Positions 54,056 to 64,000 of a DNA stretch of 64,000 nucleotides are shown piece after piece; the first letter of the stretch is position 1, and every line of letters starts with the position of its first letter. Both the position numbers and the translations under genes were made by a program. The notes under the pieces were generated by a model. It did not search any database, was not told where the DNA came from, and saw nothing but the letters and a program-made list of their open reading frames with translations. Source of the DNA: Bacteroidota bacterium (lineage in GTDB: Bacteria; Bacteroidota; Bacteroidia; Flavobacteriales; Flavobacteriaceae); contig JAIUNZ010000003.1 in assembly GCA_020161455.1 (NCBI GenBank), positions 124,001-188,000 of the forward strand, written 5' to 3'.

Positions 54056-54065
54056 AGCTTTTTTT

Positions 54066-54538
54066 TAGCCACAAATTACACAAATTTTCACAAATAAATA
54101 TCATTTTAAATGGATAACAATTTGGAATATTATTATAAAAAAGATGAAAACTATACAATAATTGGTCTTTGTATGGAAGTTCATAGAATTTTGGGTCCAG
54201 GATTGTTGGAAATTGTGTATAAAGATGCGCTGGAATTAGAATTTAGAAATAATAAAATTCCTTTTGAACGCGAAAAGGAATTTGAAATAGAATACAAAGG
54301 GATAAAGCTTCCACATAAGTTTTATGCGGATTTTATCGTTTATGATGATATCATTTTGGAAATAAAATCAGTTAAAGAGATTAATAACGAACATATAGCG
54401 CAAACATTAAATTATATGAAACTTGCAGATTCTCCAATTGGAATAATTGCAAACTTTCAAAACAAATCATTAGCTAGTAAACGATTGGTGATTTAATTTC
54501 AAAAACTAATTTGTGAAAATTTGTGTAATTTGTGGCTA
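54066..54538. mobile_element. GxxExxY cassette bounded by perfect 30-bp inverted repeats
   Basis: 54066-54095 (starting TAGCCACAAATTA) and 54509-54538 are exact reverse complements over 30 bases. They enclose a single gene of the GxxExxY family (54110-54496) with 14 and 12 bases of space. No target duplication or transposase is visible. Related single repeats stand 1.8 kb upstream. The layout suggests a small mobile or mobilised unit; movement is not proven. Confidence 0.65.
54110..54496 (+). CDS. GxxExxY protein (PDDEXK_3-like)
   Basis: Protein of 128 residues. The name motif reads GPGLLEIVY (about 33-41), followed by YADFIVYDDIILEIKSVKEI with Asp and E-x-K (about 79-98), the layout of a compact PD-(D/E)XK fold. 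The function is unknown; a DNA-cutting or repeat-processing role is sometimes supposed. The gene sits between miaB and the sigma-54 activator inside exact inverted repeats. Confidence 0.9.
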   Translation: MDNNLEYYYKKDENYTIIGLCMEVHRILGPGLLEIVYKDALELEFRNNKIPFEREKEFEIEYKGIKLPHKFYADFIVYDDIILEIKSVKEINNEHIAQTLNYMKLADSPIGIIANFQNKSLASKRLVI

Positions 54539-54548
54539 CATTTAAAAT

Positions 54549-55805
54549 ATGGAATCAGTTCAAAGTATAAAACAACGATTTGAGATTATTGGGAATGACC
54601 CAAAACTAAATCGTGCAATAGAAAAAGCCATTCAGGTTGCGCCTACTGATATTTCGGTATTGGTTGTGGGTGAAAGCGGTGTTGGTAAGGAAAGCATTCC
54701 TAGAATTATCCATTCACTTTCGCACAGAAAACACGGGAAATATATTGCGGTAAACTGTGGCGCCATTCCAGAAGGAACGATTGACAGTGAATTATTTGGT
54801 CATGAAAAAGGGGCTTTTACGGGTGCTACTTCTACTCGTGAAGGGTATTTTGAAGTGGCTGATGGCGGAACTATCTTTTTGGATGAAGTAGGCGAATTGC
54901 CTTTGACTACTCAGGTTCGTTTGTTGCGTGTTTTGGAAAATGGCGAGTTCATCAAAGTAGGCTCGTCGCAAGTACAAAAAACCAATGTTCGTATTGTAGC
55001 GGCGACAAATGTGAATATGTTTGATGCCATTGAAAAAGGGAAATTTAGAGAAGATTTGTATTATCGATTGAGTACGGTTGATATTCCGTTGCCACCATTA
55101 CGTGACAGAAAGGATGACATTCATTTACTATTTAGAAAATTTGCTGCTGATTTTGCTCATAAATATAAAATGCCAGCTATAAAATTGCGTGAAGATGCGA
55201 TTGCTTTTTTACAGAAATACCGTTGGAGCGGAAACATTCGTCAGTTGCGAAATGTGGCGGAACAAATTTCGGTATTGGAAACCAATAGAGATATTACTTT
55301 GGCGACTTTGCAATCGTATTTACCAACGGAAAGTTCTAATTTACCATCAGTAATTAGTGGAAAAAAATCAGATAGTGATTTTGCTACCGAAAGAGATATA
55401 TTGTACAAAGTGCTTTTTGACATGAAAAGTGACTTGAATGATTTGAAGAAACTGACTTTGGAATTGATTAAAAACGGAACGAAAATTCAAGACATCAATC
55501 CGAGTTTAATTCAGAAAGTGTATGGTTCAAATGACAGTGAAATTTCGTTCGAAGAAGAACCACGAAGAAGTTCGTTGCCAATTCAAAGTCCTGTAATTCA
55601 AGACAATTATCAAGATGATGAAGATCAAAATTTCCTTGACGCTGAAACGGTTGAAGAAGAAGAAGTTTTAAAATTGGAACAAAAAGAAATAGAACTAATT
55701 AAAAAATCCTTGGAACGTCATAATGGAAAACGAAAAGCTGCAGCCGATGAATTAGGGATTTCTGAACGAACACTTTATAGAAAAATAAAGCAGTTTGATT
55801 TGTAG
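54549..55805 (+). CDS. Sigma-54 dependent transcriptional activator
   Basis: Protein of 418 residues without a receiver domain. The AAA+ domain (about 10-245) has Walker A GESGVGKES, the sigma-54 contact loop GAFTGA, Walker B GGTIFLDEVGELP and the arginine-finger region. A linker with coiled-coil features (about 275-330) and a Fis-type helix-turn-helix at the end (NGKRKAAADELGISERTLYRKIKQ) follow. It works with RpoN; the targets are unknown. A sigma-54-like site lies upstream of groES in this window. Confidence 0.94.
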   Translation: MESVQSIKQRFEIIGNDPKLNRAIEKAIQVAPTDISVLVVGESGVGKESIPRIIHSLSHRKHGKYIAVNCGAIPEGTIDSELFGHEKGAFTGATSTREGYFEVADGGTIFLDEVGELPLTTQVRLLRVLENGEFIKVGSSQVQKTNVRIVAATNVNMFDAIEKGKFREDLYYRLSTVDIPLPPLRDRKDDIHLLFRKFAADFAHKYKMPAIKLREDAIAFLQKYRWSGNIRQLRNVAEQISVLETNRDITLATLQSYLPTESSNLPSVISGKKSDSDFATERDILYKVLFDMKSDLNDLKKLTLELIKNGTKIQDINPSLIQKVYGSNDSEISFEEEPRRSSLPIQSPVIQDNYQDDEDQNFLDAETVEEEEVLKLEQKEIELIKKSLERHNGKRKAAADELGISERTLYRKIKQFDL

Positions 55806-55840
55806 TTTTTTGTTACATTTATACTCATAAAATCAAACTT

Positions 55841-56680
55841 ATGAAAAATATAATTTCCTTGTTTGTTATTATTATTGTTTTAGTTTCTTGTAATAATGAC
55901 GATTCTACTAATTCAACAGTAATAAATCCTAATTTACTTCAAAGAGTAGATTTTTTTTCGGGAACCAGTTATGAAAAAAGGTGGTGTTTTAATTCCAATG
56001 GTTTTTTAGAAGAAATTAAAGATGCCAATGGGATATTACTTGAAAAATTTGTTTACAATTCAAACAATCAAGTGATACAAAATTTGATTTATGAAAATGG
56101 TATCGTTACTCAAACTTTAAACATAAGCTATAGTTCTAACAACATTATTTCTGAAATAAACGGAAATCCCTTTAATTACAATTCAACAGAAAATAAATAT
56201 TATGATTCTGATGGGCTATTTTACAATTATAACTGTAATCTGAATTCAGAATTTTTAATGAAAAGTTCTTCTGCTATAAATGATGATCCTGACTACTATT
56301 ATGAGTATACCTATAATACAATTTATATAGAAAATAATATGTTTTCATTTAGCAGTTATGACACAAATACATTTCAAGAAATATTTACTTTTTATGAATT
56401 TGACAATAATGTTAATCCTTTAAAACAAGCTCTGATGCCTGTTTTTAAAGTTAAAAGTATCACCAACCCAAAATTTTATTATGATAGTTTATCTTCTGCA
56501 AATAATATTATTTCTCAAGGTTATTTAGATGTTGATCCAGAATATCATACTTACGATTATACTTTTAATTCTAATAATTTGCCTGTAAATCAAACAAGAA
56601 ATGACTATTATCTTGATGTTTTTGAAAATTCTATCGAATCAAAACATTATTATTATCAAGGCGATATAATTCCAAATTAA
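55841..56680 (+). CDS. Lipoprotein of unknown function
   Basis: Lipoprotein of 279 residues with lipobox LVSC (Cys near 17) and an Asp/Asn/Ser-rich start. The mature part has YD-type short repeats (FNSNGFLEEIKDANGI, YNSNNQVIQNLIYENG, FNSNNLPVNQTRNDYY), like the gene at 12313. It sits between the sigma-54 activator and the LptE-like gene, and is followed after 30 bases by the latter. Function unknown. Confidence 0.8.
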   Translation: MKNIISLFVIIIVLVSCNNDDSTNSTVINPNLLQRVDFFSGTSYEKRWCFNSNGFLEEIKDANGILLEKFVYNSNNQVIQNLIYENGIVTQTLNISYSSNNIISEINGNPFNYNSTENKYYDSDGLFYNYNCNLNSEFLMKSSSAINDDPDYYYEYTYNTIYIENNMFSFSSYDTNTFQEIFTFYEFDNNVNPLKQALMPVFKVKSITNPKFYYDSLSSANNIISQGYLDVDPEYHTYDYTFNSNNLPVNQTRNDYYLDVFENSIESKHYYYQGDIIPN

Positions 56681-56710
56681 AAAGAATTACTTTTGAAAAA
56701 TTTTCTTTTA

Positions 56711-57214
56711 ATGAAATTCACTAAATATATTTTACTCCTTTTTGTTGTATTGGTTATCAATAGCTGTTCTGTGTATAATTTTACTGGAACTGGAAAAATT
56801 GATGCCAAAACTTTTCAAGTTAATTATTTTCTAAATAATGCCGAGTTGATTGAACCGGGAATTGAACGAACTTTTACCTTGAGGTTGCAAGATTTAATTC
56901 AAAATCAGACCAATTTGAACTTGACAAACACCAATGGCGACTTGGTTTATGAAGGTGAGATTGTTCGTTATAATGTTACACCAATGACTGCTACTGCGGA
57001 TATTAGAGCAGCTCAAAATAGACTAACCATTGCTGTAAATGTTCGATTTACTAATAAAAATAAGGAAGAAGATAATTTTGAGAAACAATTTTCATTTTAT
57101 GATGATTTCCCAGCAGATACACCATTAGCTGGCTCACAATTAACAAGTTCACTAGATGTAATATTTGAACGAATCACTCAAGATATTTTTAATGCATCAT
57201 TAGCAAAATGGTAG
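56711..57214 (+). CDS. LptE-like outer-membrane assembly lipoprotein
   Basis: Lipoprotein of 167 residues starting MKFTKYILLLF with lipobox VINSC; a TTG six codons upstream is less likely. The body (SVYNFTGTGKIDAKTFQVNYF through RITQDIFNASLAKW) matches the LptE family of Bacteroidota, which supports LptD in placing lipopolysaccharide in the outer membrane. Next gene after 43 bases. Confidence 0.87.
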   Translation: MKFTKYILLLFVVLVINSCSVYNFTGTGKIDAKTFQVNYFLNNAELIEPGIERTFTLRLQDLIQNQTNLNLTNTNGDLVYEGEIVRYNVTPMTATADIRAAQNRLTIAVNVRFTNKNKEEDNFEKQFSFYDDFPADTPLAGSQLTSSLDVIFERITQDIFNASLAKW

Positions 57215-57257
57215 TTTTTGAAAAAAATGTATCTTTAAAATCTGAAAACAAAACACT

Positions 57258-58082
57258 TTGAATTTAACTGATTATACTTATTTACTTAACAAACCCGATG
57301 CTATCAATGAAAAGCATGCCGAATCTTTGGAGAAAGTGATGGATGAATTTCCTTATTTTCAAAGTGCACGTGTGATGCGATTGAAGCATTTATATAATCA
57401 AGATAGCTACAAATACAATCATGCTTTAAAGGTTTCGGCAGCCTATACTACAGATAGAAGTATGTTGTTTGATTTTATCACTTCAGATGATTTTGTTGCG
57501 GTTCAAAAAGGCTTGTATGAAAAGAAATTACAAGAATTAATGAACATTCATGTAGTTGAAAGTGAAATTGTAGTGGTTAATAGCGGTTATAAAAGTTCAA
57601 ATCCGTTAGAACAATCTATTTTAAGTTCTATTCAACAATCTAATCCAGAAGAAAGTTTGGCAATTGAAAAACTTGAAATTGGGAAACCGTTAGAGTTTTC
57701 TAAAGATGAGAAACATTCTTTTGAAGAATGGTTGCAGTTGGCGCGATTTAGTCCAATAATAAGAGAAGATAAAGAAGCTGACAACGACAAACCTATTTCG
57801 GAAGAAAAAAAGAAAAAAATAGATTTGATTGATAAATTTATTGAGACCAATCCAAAAATTCCAGCAATGGACAAAGAAAAGTCTATTGCTATAAAAGAAA
57901 ATAGAGAAGAAGACACTTCCTATCTAATGACCGAGACTTTGGCTAGAGTTTATTTAGAACAAAAAAAATATACAAAAGCAATTCAAGCTTATGAAATATT
58001 AATTTTGAAATATCCAGAAAAAAGTAGTTTCTTTGCAGACCGAATTTTAGATATAAAGATTTTACAACAAAATAATAATTAG
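57258..58082 (+). CDS. Cytoplasmic TPR-like protein
   Basis: Protein of 274 residues from a TTG start (MNLTDYTYLLNKPDAI, the start typical of the family). The N-terminal half is helical (FPYFQSARVMRLKHLY). A charged middle is followed by one or two TPR units at the C-terminus (AYEILILKYPEKSSFFADRI). Function unknown. It stands 2 bases before secG, so the two are co-transcribed. Confidence 0.85.
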   Translation: MNLTDYTYLLNKPDAINEKHAESLEKVMDEFPYFQSARVMRLKHLYNQDSYKYNHALKVSAAYTTDRSMLFDFITSDDFVAVQKGLYEKKLQELMNIHVVESEIVVVNSGYKSSNPLEQSILSSIQQSNPEESLAIEKLEIGKPLEFSKDEKHSFEEWLQLARFSPIIREDKEADNDKPISEEKKKKIDLIDKFIETNPKIPAMDKEKSIAIKENREEDTSYLMTETLARVYLEQKKYTKAIQAYEILILKYPEKSSFFADRILDIKILQQNNN

Positions 58083-58084
58083 TA

Positions 58085-58444
58085 ATGAGTACATTTTCAA
58101 TCTTTTTAGTATTAATCACCATCGTTTGTTTTTTACTAATCGTAGTTATCATGGTTCAAAACCCAAAAGGTGGCGGACTTTCTTCATCCTTTGGTGGATC
58201 AGCACAAATGGGTGGTGTTCAAAAAACTTCAGACTTTTTAGATAAAAGTACTTGGACATTAGCAACAGTCTTAATCGTATTAATATTGTTATCAAGTTTA
58301 AGTTTCAGTGGTGCTTTATCCGATTCGAGTTCAAAAATCATTGATGAAACCGAAAAAGCAGCTCCTGCAAAGCCAGCAGATACAAAAACAGTTGCACCTG
58401 CAACTTCTACTACTCCAGCTTCACCTGCTGAAGGACAAAAATAA
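58085..58444 (+). CDS. secG: Preprotein translocase subunit SecG
   Basis: Protein of 119 residues. Two membrane helices (about 5-23 and 56-76) flank the family motif VQNPKGGGLSSSFGGSAQ. An Ala/Pro/Thr-rich tail of about 40 residues follows, common in this phylum. SecG assists SecYE in protein export. The terminator is at 58465-58498. Confidence 0.95.
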   Translation: MSTFSIFLVLITIVCFLLIVVIMVQNPKGGGLSSSFGGSAQMGGVQKTSDFLDKSTWTLATVLIVLILLSSLSFSGALSDSSSKIIDETEKAAPAKPADTKTVAPATSTTPASPAEGQK

Positions 58445-58464
58445 TCTAGAGTTATAAAATACAT

Positions 58465-58498
58465 AATGCCAGCATGTCAGTGTTGGCATTTTTTTTGG
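58465..58498 (+). terminator. Terminator after secG
   Basis: Stem AATGCCAGCA / TGTTGGCATT (one G-T pair) followed by a run of eight T on the plus strand. Confidence 0.8.
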
Positions 58499-58521
58499 TA
58501 AAAAGTGTCAGTTTTAAAGGC

Positions 58522-58537
58522 TTGGCACAATTTCTGA
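58522..58537 (+). promoter_or_regulatory. Sigma-54-like site upstream of groES
   Basis: TTGGCACAATTTCTGA resembles the sigma-54 consensus TGGCAC-N5-TTGC with GG and the downstream element about ten bases apart. It is 49 bases before the groES start. The -12 part is only a partial match. Confidence 0.3.
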
Positions 58538-58586
58538 AAAAACAAAAACAACTAATAAATTTTTAATTTAATTAAATATAAAAACT

Positions 58587-58862
58587 ATGGCATTAAACAT
58601 TAAACCACTTTCAGACCGAGTTATTGTGGAACCAGCAGCAGCTGAAACACAAACTGCTTCAGGAATCATAATTCCAGATACAGCAAAAGAAAAACCACAA
58701 AAAGGAACTGTAGTTGCGGCAGGAAAAGGTAAAAAAGATGAGCCAATGACCGTAAAAATTGGTGATACTGTTCTTTATGGAAAATATGCTGGAACGGAAT
58801 TAAAGTTCGATGGAAAAGATTATCTTATCATGAGAGAAGATGATATTTTAGCAATAATCTAA
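58587..58862 (+). CDS. groES: Co-chaperonin GroES
   Basis: Protein of 91 residues. The start [16 protein letters not shown] and the mobile loop ([18 protein letters not shown]) are typical. Forms the heptameric lid of GroEL. 57 bases before groEL, co-transcribed. Confidence 0.98.
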   Translation: MALNIKPLSDRVIVEPAAAETQTASGIIIPDTAKEKPQKGTVVAAGKGKKDEPMTVKIGDTVLYGKYAGTELKFDGKDYLIMREDDILAII

Positions 58863-58907
58863 TTAGTAGTAAGATTTTGAGAATTAAGTATTAAGACTGA
58901 AATTTAA

Positions 58908-60551
<1,644 letters not shown>

Positions 60552-60585
60552 TGCTATAAATTCTAAAAAATTAAATAACAAATTC

Positions 60586-60617
60586 CAAAAATCGCCTCAA
60601 TTGAGGCGATTTTTTAT
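60586..60617. terminator. Bidirectional terminator after groEL
   Basis: Stem AAATCGCCTCAA / TTGAGGCGATTT with T-run. Shared with the convergent DedA gene. Confidence 0.88.
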
Positions 60618-61294
60618 GCTTTAGATTTCTCTTTTTTAAACATTTTAAGAATTACGGGAACTGTAGAAATTAAAATGATAATGATAATGATTTTCTCAAT
60701 ATGATGTTTTAAATCAATATTAAATTCCGTTAAGAAAAGCCCATACAAATAATGTCCTGAAAATATTAATGTGAATGACCAAAGAAAAGAACTTAATATG
60801 TTATAGAACATAAATTTCTTTTTGTCCATAAAAACAATTCCTGCAACTATTGGCGCAAAAGTTCTGAAAACAGGTAAAAAACGAGCAAAAATTATAGCTT
60901 TTCCTCCATATCTCTCGAAGAAATCCTTTGATTGAAGAAGATATTTTTTCTTAAACCAAAAACTATCTTCTTTTTTATAAAGATAATAACCGCTTTTGGA
61001 ACCAAACCAATACCCTATCATGTTACCAAAAATACCTGATATGGCCACTAATAAAGCTAGAAAAAAAACATTTACAAAATCACTCTCTATTATGGTGAAG
61101 TTTTCTACTAGACTTCTACTGTAGATTCCAGCTAAGAAAAGCAAACTATCACCTGGCAAAAAGAATCCAGCAAACAAACCAGTTTCGGCAAAAACAATAA
61201 ATAAAACGATCCATAATCCAACCTGAATACCACCAAATGTCATTGTGATATAAAACTCTGGATTCAACAACTGCATCCAATCAAAATTATTCAT
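60614..61294 (-). CDS. DedA family membrane protein
   Basis: Protein of 226 residues with about five hydrophobic segments. The family motifs FAETGLFAGFFLPGDSLLFLAGIYS near 34-58 and GGKAIIFARFLPVFRTFAPIVAG near 136-158 are present. DedA/SNARE-associated proteins help keep membrane potential and recycle lipid carriers; some carry undecaprenyl phosphate. The substrate of this one is not known. Confidence 0.93.
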   Translation of the reverse strand: MNNFDWMQLLNPEFYITMTFGGIQVGLWIVLFIVFAETGLFAGFFLPGDSLLFLAGIYSRSLVENFTIIESDFVNVFFLALLVAISGIFGNMIGYWFGSKSGYYLYKKEDSFWFKKKYLLQSKDFFERYGGKAIIFARFLPVFRTFAPIVAGIVFMDKKKFMFYNILSSFLWSFTLIFSGHYLYGLFLTEFNIDLKHHIEKIIIIIILISTVPVILKMFKKEKSKA

Positions 61295-61411
61295 GTTTTA
61301 GCTTTTTTAATTCGAGCGTGAATTTAACATTATTTTTTTAGAAATCTTGAATAAAAAAAAACGTTAACTAATCTTTAGGAAATTTTAAAAATCAAGAAGC
61401 GTTAATGTCAG

Positions 61412-61753
61412 TTATTCTCGTTCATACATGCAACAACCATGAAGTTTTTGATATTGTTCTTCGGTGGCTTTAATCTCATCTGTATCATGACCGACTTCTG
61501 CAATTGCTTTCTTTACATCAATTATAGAGCATTTTTTTTCGTTAATAATCAAATGCAAAACATGATCGTCAATATGCCATTCGGCACTTTTTACTCCTGA
61601 AACTGAAAAAGCAGCATTTTCAATTCTTTTTTTACACATTTCACAATTGCCATTAACTGTTATATCATATTTGGCATTTTTATTTTGTTTCTCTTGTGCT
61701 TGTATTGAAAATGAAACTAAAAAAAGCATCATTCCTATTATTATATTTTTCAT
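61412..61753 (-). CDS. Secreted HMA heavy-metal-binding protein
   Basis: Protein of 113 residues: signal peptide to about 19 and one HMA domain with the metal-binding pair GNCEMCKKRIE (CxxC), then KCSIIDVKKAIAEVGHDTD. A second Cys pair CCMYERE closes the protein. It probably carries Cu(I) or a similar ion in the periplasm. It follows a TonB receptor by 26 bases on the same strand, which suggests a metal uptake or handling unit. Confidence 0.93.
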   Translation of the reverse strand: MKNIIIGMMLFLVSFSIQAQEKQNKNAKYDITVNGNCEMCKKRIENAAFSVSGVKSAEWHIDDHVLHLIINEKKCSIIDVKKAIAEVGHDTDEIKATEEQYQKLHGCCMYERE

Positions 61754-61779
61754 AATTGTAGTTGTTTATTGTTTGTAAT

Positions 61780-63786
61780 CTATTTTATTTTAAATCGCAA
61801 TCCTGCATAATACATATTTCCAAAAATAGGCGCATAGACTATTGAAGCATCAAAATTTGTTCCAAAAGGATTATCGCTGTCGAGAATAGCTCTATCTTGT
61901 CTGTAATTTCCAATATTTTCTCCGCCCAAATACATTTCAAAAATACTCGAAAATGTTCGAGTAACTTGAAAATTCATTACAGCAAATGAAGGCGAAAACT
62001 CTGGAAATCTATCTTCTTCAGGATTAGAAGCAGTATAAGGTAATTGTTGTTTTCCTAACCAATTGGTTGTAAAATCGAACTTCCATTGTTGTCCTTTATC
62101 CAAAATATGAGTTTCGTATTCAATATTGGCAAACAATCTATGTTTGGCTTGCAATGGTCGTTGAAAAGTTCCAGAAATATAATCGGTTGCAATGTCATAA
62201 TACTTATAAGCAGTTCTTAAATTCAAGTGTTTTTTTAATTCTATATTAAAATCAAATTGCAAACTATTGGCAAATGACTTTCCTTTTAAATTGTAAAACA
62301 AAACTTGTTGAGGAGAATTCATTACATCTACTACTGCTTGATTTTGAAAATCAGTTCTATAAAAATCAAGAGTTATGTCTGCACTTTTTGAGAAAAATTT
62401 GAATTTTTGAGTAAAACTAACACCATAATTCCATGCTATTTCAGGATTTAAACCATAGATTTTTCCATTAGTATCTAAAACTGAAAACTGCCTTGAACTA
62501 GCAAAAAGTGTTTGATTTTCCGCAAAAATATTGGCAGCTCGTTTTCCTCTTCCAGCAGAAAGTCGCAATACACTGTTTTCAAAAACATTATATTTTACAT
62601 GCAATCGCGGTGTGAAAAAAGTTCCTAATCGATTATGAGTATCAATTCGTCCGCCAAGAATATAACTAAATTTATCACTATCATCAAAAGTATATTCAAA
62701 AAATGCACCAATAGAATTATCTATTCTGCTTACATCAATTGTGTTTACGAACTCCGAATAATTATCAAATGCAAAATTTATTCCGGCAGAAAATTTATTA
62801 CGAGTATTGTCAATAATTGAATTAAAAATCAGGTTAGAATAAAAACTTTGTTGTTTGATATCATACTGATTCAAACCATAGTAAGACTGTTGATTATGCA
62901 ACGAAAACGCATTTTGAAAACCGATGCTTTGATATGGCATATCTTTAAAAACATATCCAATTTTAGAAGAAAAATCAAGCCGTTCGGTTTCAATCTCAGA
63001 ACCCCAATGATTCGTTGTTAATTTATCTCTATTCGGGTCAAAATGTATTTCGCCCGATAGTTTTTCATCACGCATAAACCGAGCATTCAAGAAAGAAACC
63101 CAGCCCGTTTCTTGATTGGCATATTGCCATCGATTGGTTACATTCAATTGTTTTCCTTGAGGATTATCAAGAAAACCATCATTATTGCTGTCATGATGAC
63201 CAAAGCGACCACTACCGTGAACTAGCAAACTCGTTGCCCATTTATCGTTTACTTTTTTATTGAAATGCGTGTTTAACTCAAATCGGCTACTGTTATCGCC
63301 ATAAGCATTTAGAAAAAAAAGAATATCATCTATTGGTTTTAATAATTCGGTATTAATTTGTCCAGAAATGCTTTCATAACCGTTGACAACACTTCCAGCG
63401 CCTTTAGTTATTTGAATACTTTCCACCCAAGTTCCTGGTGTAAAAGACATGCCATAAGCTTGTGATGCGCCACGAACAGAAGGAATATTTTCTTCAGTAA
63501 TCATAATATATGGGCTTGTTAAACCTAACATTTTGATTTGCTTTGTTCCAGTTAATGCATCCGAAAAATTAACGTCAATTGATGGATTTGTTTCGAAGCT
63601 TTCGGCCAAATTACAACATGCTGCTTTTAGCAATTCTTTGCTAGTCACAAGAGTTGTATTTGAAGCTCCTTTTAGAGATTTTTTTAATCCTTTTTGTTGT
63701 ACTTTTATTTTTACTTCTTCTAATTCTTTCTGAGAAAATGAATTGGTAAAAAATAACAACGCAAAGAATAGAATTGTTTTTTTCAT
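61780..63786 (-). CDS. TonB-dependent outer-membrane receptor
   Basis: Receptor of 668 residues. Signal peptide (about 1-18), a plug domain at about 35-165 (TTLVTSKELLKAACCNLAESFETNPSIDV, ITKGAGSVVNGYESISGQINTELL), then a 22-strand type barrel to the C-terminal aromatic end AGLRFKIK. A CC pair within the plug is notable. With the HMA protein gene right after it, the substrate may be a copper or other metal complex; that is inferred from context. Confidence 0.92.
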   Translation of the reverse strand: MKKTILFFALLFFTNSFSQKELEEVKIKVQQKGLKKSLKGASNTTLVTSKELLKAACCNLAESFETNPSIDVNFSDALTGTKQIKMLGLTSPYIMITEENIPSVRGASQAYGMSFTPGTWVESIQITKGAGSVVNGYESISGQINTELLKPIDDILFFLNAYGDNSSRFELNTHFNKKVNDKWATSLLVHGSGRFGHHDSNNDGFLDNPQGKQLNVTNRWQYANQETGWVSFLNARFMRDEKLSGEIHFDPNRDKLTTNHWGSEIETERLDFSSKIGYVFKDMPYQSIGFQNAFSLHNQQSYYGLNQYDIKQQSFYSNLIFNSIIDNTRNKFSAGINFAFDNYSEFVNTIDVSRIDNSIGAFFEYTFDDSDKFSYILGGRIDTHNRLGTFFTPRLHVKYNVFENSVLRLSAGRGKRAANIFAENQTLFASSRQFSVLDTNGKIYGLNPEIAWNYGVSFTQKFKFFSKSADITLDFYRTDFQNQAVVDVMNSPQQVLFYNLKGKSFANSLQFDFNIELKKHLNLRTAYKYYDIATDYISGTFQRPLQAKHRLFANIEYETHILDKGQQWKFDFTTNWLGKQQLPYTASNPEEDRFPEFSPSFAVMNFQVTRTFSSIFEMYLGGENIGNYRQDRAILDSDNPFGTNFDASIVYAPIFGNMYYAGLRFKIK

Positions 63787-63840
63787 TAGTGTAATTTTAA
63801 TTTATTTATATTCTAAAAAGATTCTATAAAAAAATTAAAA

Positions 63841-64000
63841 TTATGAGTAGAATGTATATTGACAGTAGAGTTTGTATAATGGCGGCGCATTAGCGTCACA
63901 ACTATAAACAATTTTTTCTTTAGCTTTTTTCGAAAAAACTTGATTAAATTCTAAAGGTGTAAATTCATTAAAGACAATAACAAAATTTGCATCAAATGAA
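63841..64000 (-). CDS. Partial gene, 3' end, unknown secreted protein
   Basis: The last 53 codons of a minus-strand gene whose 5' end lies beyond the window. The tail has two Cys residues (SCDANAPPLYKLYCQYTFYS) preceded by SKKAKEKIVY. No family can be named with certainty. It lies directly upstream of the TonB receptor and may belong to the same metal-related unit. Confidence 0.7.
   Translation of the reverse strand, partial: SFDANFVIVFNEFTPLEFNQVFSKKAKEKIVYSCDANAPPLYKLYCQYTFYS

Overview
The window reads as a chromosomal segment of a low-GC member of the Bacteroidota, most probably Flavobacteriaceae and close to Flavobacterium. The evidence is the gliding/type IX secretion cluster gldK-gldL-gldM-gldN, a secreted M23 peptidase with a type IX C-terminal sorting domain, TonB-dependent outer-membrane receptors, GSCFA and DUF983 families, and promoters of the Bacteroidota type (TTG/TTTG, about 19-21 bases, TAnnTTTG). 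Species cannot be fixed from the sequence alone.

Layout. 0-5 kb: a two-component set with a NarL/LuxR-type regulator and two tandem TPR sensor kinases whose catalytic cores are almost identical. 5-9 kb: a lipoprotein, a beta-propeller protein and a GSCFA protein. 9-25.5 kb: mostly housekeeping genes (ABC exporter, alaS, M23 endopeptidase, MerR regulator, LemA-TPM-TPM operon, a TonB-type receptor, der, era, an initiator tRNA). An M23/type IX cargo gene lies between two copies of a 27-bp sequence that belongs to the 3' end of the ABC exporter gene. 25.6-34 kb: an accessory region with a PD40 protein, a 13-unit 21-bp minisatellite, proteins of unknown function, short dispersed repeats and a compact five-gene operon. 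34-42 kb: a second TPR kinase/regulator pair, a J-domain/KTSC fusion, an LRR protein, DUF1761, pterin dehydratase, a FemAB-like transferase, ABC-F and DUF983. 42-52 kb: an FAD oxidoreductase, gldN-M-L-K, an arginase-fold protein that has lost most metal ligands, and topA. 52-60.6 kb: miaB, a GxxExxY gene enclosed by a perfect 30-bp inverted repeat, a sigma-54 activator, an LptE-like lipoprotein, a TPR-like protein, secG and groES-groEL. 60.6-64 kb: a DedA protein, an HMA metal-binding protein, a TonB receptor and the 3' end of a further gene.

The strongest candidate for a new or poorly described system is the operon at 28,421-33,474 (minus strand). It encodes, in order of transcription, a stand-alone WYL-like protein, an SMC/Rad50-like ATPase with a CPFC zinc-hook motif, a two-helix membrane protein with a long helical region, a PD-(D/E)XK nuclease-like protein and a 66-residue protein, and ends at a clear terminator. 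It looks like an anti-invader defence module related to SMC-plus-nuclease systems such as Lamassu, but with a membrane subunit and a WYL protein; that function is inference. Other signals worth following are a shared box with identical spacing to the -7 element upstream of two unknown genes flanking this operon, the GxxExxY inverted-repeat cassette, the 27-bp duplication around the M23 gene, and a sigma-54-like site upstream of groES.
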